Source: Eretmocerus hayati (lineage: Eukaryota > Arthropoda > Insecta > Hymenoptera > Aphelinidae). Taken from it: DNA of 64,000 nt. This document shows, in pieces, positions 51,001 through 61,190 of the stretch (its first letter is position 1; the number at the start of each line of letters is the position of its first letter). The stretch spans positions 77,704,186-77,768,185 of the forward strand of contig CM056743.1 in NCBI GenBank assembly GCA_029851415.1, in the 5' to 3' direction. Both the position numbers and the translations under genes were made by a program. A model generated the notes under the pieces. The model had not been told where the DNA came from, made no database searches, and saw only the letters and a program-made list of their open reading frames with translations.

Positions 51001-54000
51001 CATGATTTTCCGGGTTTTCCGCGGCGCCAGGCATGTCACGGGCTTTCGTCATGGATTCTTGCCATGATTTTCCGGGTTTCCCGGGGCGCCAGGGATGTCA
51101 CGGGCTTCTGTGAAGGCACTTTGTCATGGATTTTCGACATGATTCTACGGGTTTACTGCGGCGCCAGGGATGTCACAGGTTTTTGTCATGGATTTTTGAA
51201 ATGATTTCCCGGGTTTTCTGCGGCGCCAGGGATGTCACGGGCTTTCGTCGTGCCCGATTGTCATGGATTTTCGACATAATTTCCCGGATTTTCCGCAGAG
51301 CCAGGGAAGTCACGGGTTTTTGTCATGGATTTTCGAAATGATTTCCCGGATTTTCCGCAGAGCCAGGGATGTCACGGGCTTTTGTCATGGCACTCTGTCA
51401 TGGATTTTTCACATGATTCTCCGGGTTCCCCGCGGCGCCAGGGATGTCACGGGCTTTCGTCATCGCACTTTGTCATGGATTCCTGTCTAGATTTCCCGGT
51501 TTTCCGCGGCGCCAGGGTTGTCACGGGCTTTTGTCATCGCTCTTTGTCATGGATTTCTGTCATGATTTCCCGGGTTTTCCGCGGCGCCAGGGATGTCACG
51601 GACTTTTGTCATGGCACATTGTCATGGATTCTTGGCATGATTTTCTGGGTCATCCGGGGCGCCAGGGATGTCACGGGCTTTTGTCATGGATTTTTCCATG
51701 ATTTTCCGGGTTTTCCGCGGCGCCAGGGATGTCACGGGCTTTTGTCATGGATTTTTGCCATGGATCTCCGGGTTTTCCGCGGCACTAGGGATGTCACGGG
51801 CTCTTGTCATGGCACTTTGTCATGGATTTTTCCTTGATTTTCCGGGTTTTCCGCGGCGCCAGGGATGTCACGGGTTTTTGTCATGGATTCTTGACATGAT
51901 ATCCCTGGTTTCCCGCGGCGCCAGGGATGTCACGGGCTTTCGTCGTGGCCCATTGTCATGAATTTTTGCCATGGATCTCCGGGTTTTCCGCAGCACTAGG
52001 GATGTCACGGTCTTTTGTCATGGCACTTTGTCATGGATTCTTGGCATGATTTTCTGGGTCATCCGGGGCGCCAGGGATGTCACGGGCTTTTGTCATGGAT
52101 TTTTCCATGATTTTCCGGGTTTTCCGCGGCGCCAGGGATGTCACGGGCTTTTGTCATGGATTTTTGCCATGGATCTCCGGAATTTCCGCGGCACTAGGGA
52201 TGTCACGGGCTCTTGTCATGGCACTTTGTCATGGATTTTTCCTTGATTTTCCGGGTTTTCCGCGGCGCCAGGGATGTCACGGGCTTTTGTCATGGTACTT
52301 TGTCTTGGATTTTTCCATGCTTTTCCGGGTTTTCCGCGGCGCTAGGGATGTCACGGGCTCTTGTCATTGATTTTTGCCAGGGATTTCCGAGTTTTCCGCG
52401 GCACAAGGGATGTCACAGGCTTTTGTCATGGCACTTAATCATGGATTTTCCCATGAATTTGGGGGTCATCCGGGGCGCCAGGGATAACACGGGCTTTTGT
52501 CATGGCACTTTGTCATAGATTTTTGACATGATTCTCCGGGTTAACTGCGGCTCTAGGGATAACACGGGCTTTTGTCATGGCACTTTGTCATGGATTTTTG
52601 GCATGATTTTCTGGGTCAACCGGGGCGCCAGGGATATCACGGGCTTTTGTCATGGTACTTTGTCATAGATTTTTGACATGATTCTCCGGGTTCACTGCGG
52701 TGCCAGGGATGTCACGGGTTTTTGTCATGGATTTTTGGCATGGATTTCCGGGTTTTCCGCAGCACTAGGGATGTCACGGGCTTTCGTCAAGGCACTTTGT
52801 CATGGATTTTCCCATGATTTTCCGGGTTTCCCGCGGCGCCAGGGATGTCACGGGCTTTTGTCATGGCACTTTGTCATGGATTTCTGTCATGATTTTCCGG
52901 ATTTACCGCAGCGCGAGGGATGTCACGGGCTTTTGTCATGGCACTTTGTCATGGATTTTGGGCATGATTTTCTAGGTCATCCGGGGCGCCAGGGATGTCA
53001 TGGGCTTTTGTCATAGATTTTTGCCAGGGATTTCCTCGTTTTCCGCGGCACTAGGGATGTCACAGGCTTTTGTCATGGCACTTTTTCATGGATTTTTCCA
53101 TGGTTTTCTGGGTCATCCGGGGCGCCAGGGATAACACGGTTTTTTGTCATGGCACCTTGTCATAGATTTTTGACATGATTCTCCGGGTTGACTGCGGTGC
53201 CAGGGATGTCACGGGTTTTTGTCATGGATTTTTGCCATGGATTTCCGGGTTTTCCGCGGCACTAGGGATGTCACGGGATTTTGCCATGGCACTTTGTCAT
53301 GGATTTTTCCATGATTTTCCGGATTTCCCGTGGCGCCAGGGATGTCACGGGCTTCTGTCATTGCGTTTTGTCATGGATTTCTGTCATGATTATCCGGGTT
53401 TACTGCGGTGCCAAGGATGTCACGGGCTTTTGTCATGGCACTTTGTCATGGATTTCTGTCATGATAAGCCGGGTTTACTGCGGTGCCAGGGATGTTACGG
53501 GTTTTCGTCATGGATTTTTCCATGATTTTCCGGGTTTTCCGTGGCGCCAGGGATGTCACGGGCTTTTGTCATGGCACTTTGTCATGGATTTCTGTCATGA
53601 TTTTCCGGATTTACCGCGGCGCCAGGGATGTCACGGGCTTTTGTCATGGCACTTTGTCATGGATTTTTGGCATGATTTTCTGGGTCATCCGGGGCGCCAG
53701 GGATGTCACGGGCTTTTGTCATCGCACTTTGTCATGGATTTTTGCCATGAATTGCCGGGTTTTCCTCAGCACTAGGGATGTCACGGGGTTTTGTCATGGC
53801 ACTTTGTCATGGATTCTTCCATGATTTTCCGGATTCTCCGCGGCACCAGGGATGTCACGGGCTTTTGTCATGTCACTTTGTCATTGATTTCTGTCATGAT
53901 CATCCGGGTTTACTGCGGTGCCCGGGATGTCACGGGCTTTTGTAATGGCACTTCGTCATGGATTTCTGTCATGATCATCCGGGTTTACTGCGGTGCCAGG

Positions 54001-57000
54001 GATGTTATGGGTTTTTGTCATGGATTTTTCCATGATTTTCCGGGTTTTCCGTGGCGCCAGGGATGTCACGGGCTTTTGTCATGGCACATTGTCATGGATT
54101 TTTGCCAAGATTTTCCGGGTTTACTGCGGCGCCAGGGATGTCACGGGTTTTTGTCATGGATTTTTGACATGATATCCCTGGTTTCCCGCGGCGCCAGGGA
54201 TGTCACGGGCTTTCGTCGTGGCCCATTGTCATGAATTTTTGCCATGGATTTCCGGGTTTTCCGCAGCACTAGGGATGTCACGGGCTCTTGTCATGGCACT
54301 TTGTCATGGATTTTTCCTTGATTTTCCGGGTTTTCCGCGGCGTCAGGGATGTCACGGGCTTTTGTCATGGTACTTTGTCTTGGATTTTTCCATGATTTCC
54401 CGGGTTTTCCGCGGCGCCAGGGATGTCACGGGCTTCTGTCATGGATTTTTGCCAGGGATTTCCGGGTTTTCCGCGGCACTAGGGATGTCACAGGCTTTTG
54501 TCATGGCACTTAATCATGGATTTTCCCATGAATTTCGGGGTTTCCCGCGGCGCCAGGGATGTCACGGGCTTTTGTCATGGCACTTTGTCATGGATTTCTG
54601 TCATGATTTTCCGGATTTACCGCAGCGCCAGGGGTAACACGGGCTTTCGTCATGGCACTTTGTCATAGATTCTTGACATGATTCTCCGGGTTTCCTGCGG
54701 CACTAGGGATAACACGGGCTTTTGTCATGGCACTTTGTCATGGATTCCTGGCATGATTTTCTGGGTCATCCGGGGCGCCAGGGATATCACGGGCTCCTGT
54801 CATGGTACTTTGTCATAGATTTTTGACATGATTCTCCGGTTTCACTGCGGTGCCAGGGATGTCACGGGTTTCTGTCATGGATTTTCGACATGATTTCCCG
54901 GGTTTTCCGCAGCACCAGGGATGTCACGGGCTTTCGTCATCGCACTTTGTCATGGATTTCTGTCATGAATTTCCGGGTTTTCCGCGGCGCCAGGGTTGTC
55001 ATGGGCTTTTGTCATCGCACTTTGTCATGGATTTCTGTCATGATTTTCCGGGTTTTCCGTGGCGCCAGGCATGTCACGGGCTTTCGTCATGGATTCTTGC
55101 CATGATTTTCCGGGTTTCCCGGGGCGCCAGGGATGTCACGGGCTTTTGTCATGGCACTTTGTCATGGATTTTTCCATGAATCTCCGGGTTTTCCGCGGCG
55201 CCAGGGATGTCACGGGCTTTTGTCATGGCACTTTGTCATGGATTTCTGTGATGATTATCCGGGTTTACTGCGGCACCAGGGATGTCACGGGTTTCTGTCA
55301 TGGATTTTCGACATGATTTCCCGGGTTTTCCGCAGCGCCAGGGATGTCACGGGCTTTTTCCATCACACTTTGTCATGGATTTTTAGCATGATTTTCTGGG
55401 TCATCCGGGGCGCCAGGGATAACACCGGCTTTTGTCATGGCACTTTGTCATAGATTTTTGACATGATTCTCCGGGTTCACTGCGGTGCCAGGGATGTCAC
55501 GGGTTTTTGTCATGAATTTTTGCCATCGCACTTCGTCATGGATTTCTGTCATGATTTTCCGGGTTTTCCGCGGCGCCAGGGTTGTCACGGGCTTTTTCCA
55601 TCACACTTTGTCATGGATTTTTAGCATGATTTTCTGGGTCATCCGGGGCGCCAGGGATAACACCGGCTTTTGTCATGGCACTTTGTCATAGATTTTTGAC
55701 ATGATTCTCCGGGTTCACTGCGGTGCCAGGGATGTCACGGGTTTTTGTCATGAATTTTTGCCAGGGATTTCCAGGTTTTCCGCGGCACTAGGGATGTCAC
55801 AGGCTTTTGTCATGGCACTTTGTCATGGATTTTTGGCATGATTTTCTGGGTCATCCGGGGCGCCAGGGATAACACCGGCTTTTGTCATGGCACTTTGTCA
55901 TAGATTTTTGACATGATTCTCCGGGTTCACTGCGGTGCCAGGGATGTCACGGGTTTTTGTCATGAATTTTCGCCATGGATTTCCGGGTTTTCCGCAGCAC
56001 TAGGGATGTCACGGTCTTTTGTCATGGCACTTTGTCATGGATTTTTGGCATGATTTTCTGGGTCATCCGGGGCGCCAGGGATGTCACGGGCTTTTGTCAT
56101 GGATTTTTCCATGATTTTCCGGGTTTTCCGCGGCCCCAGGGATGTCACGGGCTTTCGTCATGGATTTTTGCCATGGATCTCCGGGTTTCCCGCGGCACCA
56201 GGGATGTCACGGGCCCTTGTCATGGCTTTTTGTCATGGATTTTTCCTTGATTTTCCGGGTTTTCCGCGGCGCCAGGGATGTCACGGGCTTTTGTCATGGC
56301 ACATTGTCATGGATTTTTGCCAAGATTTTCCGGGTTTACTGCGGCGCCAGGGATGTCACGGGTTTTTGTCATGGATTTTTGACATGATATCCCTGGTTTC
56401 CCGCGGCGCCAGGGATGTCACGGGCTTTCGTCGTGGCCCATTGTCATGAATTTTTGCCATGGATTTCCGGGTTTTCCGCAGCACTAGGGATGTCACGGGC
56501 TCTTGTCATGGCACTTTGTCATGGATTTTTCCTTGATTTTCCGGGTTTTCCGCGGCGCCAGGGATGTCACGGGCTTTTGTCATGGTACTTTGTCTTGGAT
56601 TTTTCCATGATTTTCCGGGTTTTCCGCGGCGCCAGGGATGTCACGGGCTTTTGTCATGGATTTTTGCCAGGGATTTCCGGGTTTTCCGCGGCACTAGGGA
56701 TGTCACGGGCTTTTGTCATGGCACTTTGTCATGGATTTCTGTCATGATTTTCCGGATTTACCGCAGCGCCAGGGGTAACACGGGCTTTCGTCATGGCACT
56801 TTGTCATAGATTTTTGACATGATTCTCCGGGTTTCCTGCGGCACTAGGGATAACACGGGCTTTTGTCATGGCACTTTGTCATGGATTCCTGGCATGATTT
56901 TCTGGGTCATCCGGGGCGCCAGGGATATCACGGGCTTCTGTCATGGTACTTTGTCATAGATTTTTGACATGATTCTCCGGTTTCACTGCGGTGCCAGGGA

Positions 57001-59105
57001 TGTCACGGGTTTCTGTCATGGATTTTCGACATGATTTCCCGGGTTTTCCGCAGCACCAGGGATGTCACGGGCTTTCGTCATCGCACTTTGTCATGGATTT
57101 CTGTCATGAATTTCCGGGTTTTCCGCGGCGCCAGGGTTGTCATGGGCTTTTGTCATCGCACTTTGTCATGGATTTCTGTCATGATTTTCCGGGTTTTCCG
57201 CGGCGCCAGGCATGTCACGGGCTTTCGTCATGGATTCTTGCCATGATTTTCCGGGTTTCCCGGGGCGCCAGGGATGTCACGGGCTTCTGTCAAGGCACTT
57301 TGTCATGGATTTTCGACATGATTCTACGGGTTTACTGCGGCGCCAGGGATGTCACAGGTTTTTGTCATGGATTTTTGAAATGATTTCCCGGGTTTTCTGC
57401 GGCGCCAGGGATGTCACGGGCTTTCGTCGTGCCCGATTGTCATGGATTTTCGACATAATTTCCCGGATTTTCCGCAGAGCCAGGGATGTCACGGGTTTTT
57501 GTCATGGATTTTCGAAATGATTTCCCGGATTTTCCGCAGAGCCAGGGATGTCACGGGCTTTTGTCATGGCACTCTGTCATGGATTTTTGACATGATTCTC
57601 CGGGTTCCCCGCGGCGCCAGGGATGTCACGGGCTTTCGTCATCGCACTTTGTCATGGATTCCTGTCATGATTTCCCGGTTTTCCGCGGCGCCAGGGTTGT
57701 CACGGGCTTTTGTCATCGCTCTTTGTCATGGATTTCTGTCATGATTTCCCGGGTTTTCCGCGGCGCCAGGGATGTCACGGACTTTTGTCATGGCACATTG
57801 TCATGGATTTTTGCCAAGATTTTCCGGGTTTACTGCGGCGCCAGGGATGTCACGGGTTTTTGTCATGGATTTTTGACATGATATCCCTGGTTTCCCGCGG
57901 CGCCAGGGATGTCACGGGCTTTCGTCGTGGCCCATTGTCATGAATTTTTGCCATGGATTTCCGGGTTTTCCGCAGCACTAGGGATGTCACGGTCTTTTGT
58001 CATGGCACTTTGTCATGGATTCTTGGCATGATTTTCTGGGTCATCCGGGGCGCCAGGGATGTCACGGGCTCTTGTCATGGATTTTTCCATGATTTTCCGG
58101 GTTTTCCGCGGCACTAGGGATAACACGGGCTTTTGTCATGGCACTTTGTCATGGATTCCTGGCATGATTTTCTGGGTCATCCGGGGCGCCAGGGATATCA
58201 CGGGCTTCTGTCATGGTACTTTGTCATAGATTTTTGACATGATTCTCCGGTTTCACTGCGGTGCCAGGGATGTCACGGGTTTCTGTCATGGATTTTCGAC
58301 ATGATTTCCCGGGTTTTCCGCAGCACCAGGGATGTCACGGGCTTTCGTCATCGCACTTTGTCATGGATTTCTGTCATGAATTTCCGGGTTTTCCGCGGCG
58401 CCAGGGTTGTCATGGGCTTTTGTCATCGCACTTTGTCATGGATTTCTGTCATGATTTTCCGGGTTTTCCGCGGCGCCAGGCATGTCACGGGCTTTCGTCA
58501 TGGATTCTTGCCATGAATTTCCGGGTTTCCCGGGGCGCCAGGGATGTCACGGGCTTCTGTCAAGGCACATTGTCATGGATTTTCGACATGATTCTACGGG
58601 TTTACTGCGGCGCCAGGGATGTCACAGGTTTTTGTCATGGATTTTTGAAATGATTTCCCGGGTTTTCTGCGGCGCCAGGGATGTCACGGGCTTTCGTCGT
58701 GCCCGATTGTCATGGATTTTCGACATAATTTCCCGGATTTTCCGCAGAGCCAGGGATGTCACGGGTTTTTGTCATGGATTTTCGAAATGATTTCCCGGAT
58801 TTTCCGCAGAGCCAGGGATGTCACGGGCTTTTGTCATGGCACTCTGTCATGGATTTTTGACATGATTCTCCGGGTTCCCCGCGGCGCCAGGGATGTCACG
58901 GGCTTTCGTCATCGCACTTTGTCATGGATTCCTGTCATGATTTCCCGGTTTTCCGCGGCGCCAGGGTTGTCACGGGCTTTTGTCATCGCTCTTTGTCATG
59001 GATTTCCGTCATGATTTCCCGGGTTTTCCGCGGCGCCAGGGATGTCACGGACTTTTGTCATGGCACATTGTCATGGATTTTTGCCAAGATTTTCCGGGTT
59101 TACTG
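48050..59105 (+). repeat. 11-kb higher-order block, copy B
   Basis: Near-identical to 36.59-48.05 kb with five indels. It lacks the second 571-bp copy, lacks three monomers (210 bp = 62+74+74, corresponding to about 42.11-42.32 kb), has three extra monomers near 54.75 kb (212 bp = 75+62+75), lacks one 75-bp monomer near 55.34 kb and has an extra 238-bp block near 55.53 kb with an aberrant junction. Between these the two copies agree almost base for base. Confidence 0.9.
55505..55535 (+). repeat. Aberrant junction monomer
   Basis: GTCATGAATTTTTGCC runs directly into ATCGCACTTCGTCATGG. Elsewhere GAATTTTTGCC continues with ATGGATTTCC or AGGGATTTCC, and ATCGCACTT follows CGTC. The 238-bp excess here is not a sum of whole monomers, so this is an out-of-register join (with CCAT/CAT microhomology), unlike the other indels. 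Confidence 0.8.
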
Positions 59106-61190
59106 CGGCGCCAGGGATGTCACGGGTTTTTGTCATGGATTTTTGACATGATATCCCTGGTTTCCCGCGGCGCCAGGGATGTCACGGGCTTTCGTCGTGG
59201 CCCATTGTCATGAATTTTTGCCATGGATTTCCGGGTTTTCCGCAGCACTAGGGATGTCACGGTCTTTTGTCATGGCACTTTGTCATGGATTCTTGGCATG
59301 ATTTTCTGGGTCATCCGGGGCGCCAGGGATGTCACGGGCTCTTGTCATGGATTTTTCCATGATTTTCCGGGTTTTCCGCGGCGCCAGGGATGTCACGGGC
59401 TTTTGTCATGGATTTTTGCCATGGATCTCCGGGTTTTCCGCGGCGCCAGGGATGTCACGGGCTTTCGTCATGGCACTTTGTCATGGATTTCTGTCATGAT
59501 TTTCCGGATTTACCGCAGCGCGAGGGATGTCACGGGCTTTTGTCATGGCACTTTGTCATGGATTTTGGGCATGATTTTCTAGGTCATCCGGGGCGCCAGG
59601 GATGTCACGGGCTTTTGTCATGGATTTTTCCATGATTTTCCGGGTTTTCCGCGGCGCCAGAGATGTCACGGGCTTTTGTCATGGATTTTTGCCATGGATC
59701 TCCGGGTTTTCCGCGGCACTAGGGATGTCACGGGCTCTTGTCATGGATTTTTGCCATGGATCTCCGGGTTCTCCGCGGCACTAGGGATGTCACGGGCTTT
59801 TGTCATGGTACTTTGTCTTGGATTTTTCCATGATTTTCCGGGTTTTCCGCGGCGCCAGGGATGTCACGGGCTCTCGTCATGGATTTTTGCCAGGGATTTC
59901 GAAGTTTTCCGCGGCACAAGGGATGTCACAGGCTTTTGTCATGGCACTTAATCATGGATTTTCCCATGAATTTGGGGGTCATCCGGGGCGCCAGGGATAA
60001 CACGGGCTTTTGTCATGGCACTTTGTCATAGATTTTTGACATGATTCTCCGGGCTTACTGCGGCACTAGGGATAACACGGGCTTTTGTCATGGCACTTTG
60101 TCATGGATTTTTGGCATGATTTTCTGGGTCATCCGGGGCGCCAGGGATATCACGGGCTTTTGTCATGGTACTTTGTCATAGATTTTTGACATGATTCTCC
60201 GGGTTCACTGCGGTGCCAGGGATGTCACGGGTTTTTGTCATGGATTTTTTGCATGGATTTCCGGGTTTTCCGCAGCACTAGGGATGTCACGGGCTTTCGT
60301 CAAGGCACTTTGTCATGGATTTTCCCATGATTTTCCGGGTTTCCCGCGGCGCCAGGGATGTCACGGGCTTTTGTCATGGCACTTCGTCATGGATTCTTCC
60401 ATGATTTTCCGGGTTTTCCGCAGCGCCAGGGATGTCACGGGCTTTTGTCATGGATTTTTGCCAGCCTCCTCAGGGTTCTCTGCGCCGGTCGGGATGTCAC
60501 AGGCTTCTGTCATGGCAGTTTGTCATGGATTTTTCAATGATTTTCCGGGTTTCCCGTGGCGCCAGGGATGTCACGGGCTTCTGTCATGGCGTTTTGTCAT
60601 GGATTTCTGTCATGATTATCCGGGTTTACTGCGGTGCCAAGGATGTCACGGGCTTTTGTCATGGCACTTTGTCATGGATTTCTGTCATGATCATCCGGGT
60701 TTACTGCGGTGCCAGGGATGTTACGGGTTTTTGTCATGGATTTTTCCATGATTTTCCGGGTTTACTGCGGCGCCAGGGATGTCACGGGTTTTTGTCATGG
60801 ATTTTTGACATGATATCCCTGGTTTCCCGCGGCGCCAGGGATGTCACGGGCTTTCGTCGTGGCCCATTGTCATGAATTTTTGCCATGGATTTCCGGGTTT
60901 CCCGCAGCACTAGGGATGTCACGGTCTTTTGTCATGGCACTTTGTCATGGATTCTTGGCATGATTTTCTGGGTCATCCGGGGCGCCAGGGATGTCACGGG
61001 CTCTCGTCATGGATTTTTGCCAGGGATTTCGAAGTTTTCCGCGGCACAAGGGATGTCACAGGCTTTTGTCATGGCACTTAATCATGGATTTTCCCATGAA
61101 TTTGGGGGTCATCCGGGGCGCCAGGGATAACACGGGCTTTTGTCATGGCACTTTGTCATAGATTTTTGACATGATTCTCCGGGCTTACTG
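59105..61190 (+). repeat. Mosaic of segments from elsewhere in the array
   Basis: After copy B the sequence first follows the end of the 1270-bp unit, then joins pieces seen at other places: a stretch like 26.1-26.4 kb, a block tagged by GATTTCGAAGTTTTCC that appears at 59.89 and again at 61.02 kb (offset 1130 bp), and the segment 60385-60755 shared with 20 kb. Order here is not that of the 4-kb or 11-kb blocks. Confidence 0.7.
60385..60755 (+). repeat. Second copy of the 19985-20355 segment
   Basis: Matches 40,400 bp upstream, including the aberrant core at 60461-60490 (CCAGCCTCCTCAGGGTTC, then TGCGCCGGTC). The neighbouring sequence on the right (TTTACTGCGG at 60760) differs from the earlier copy (TTTTCCGCGG), marking the breakpoint. 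Confidence 0.9.
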
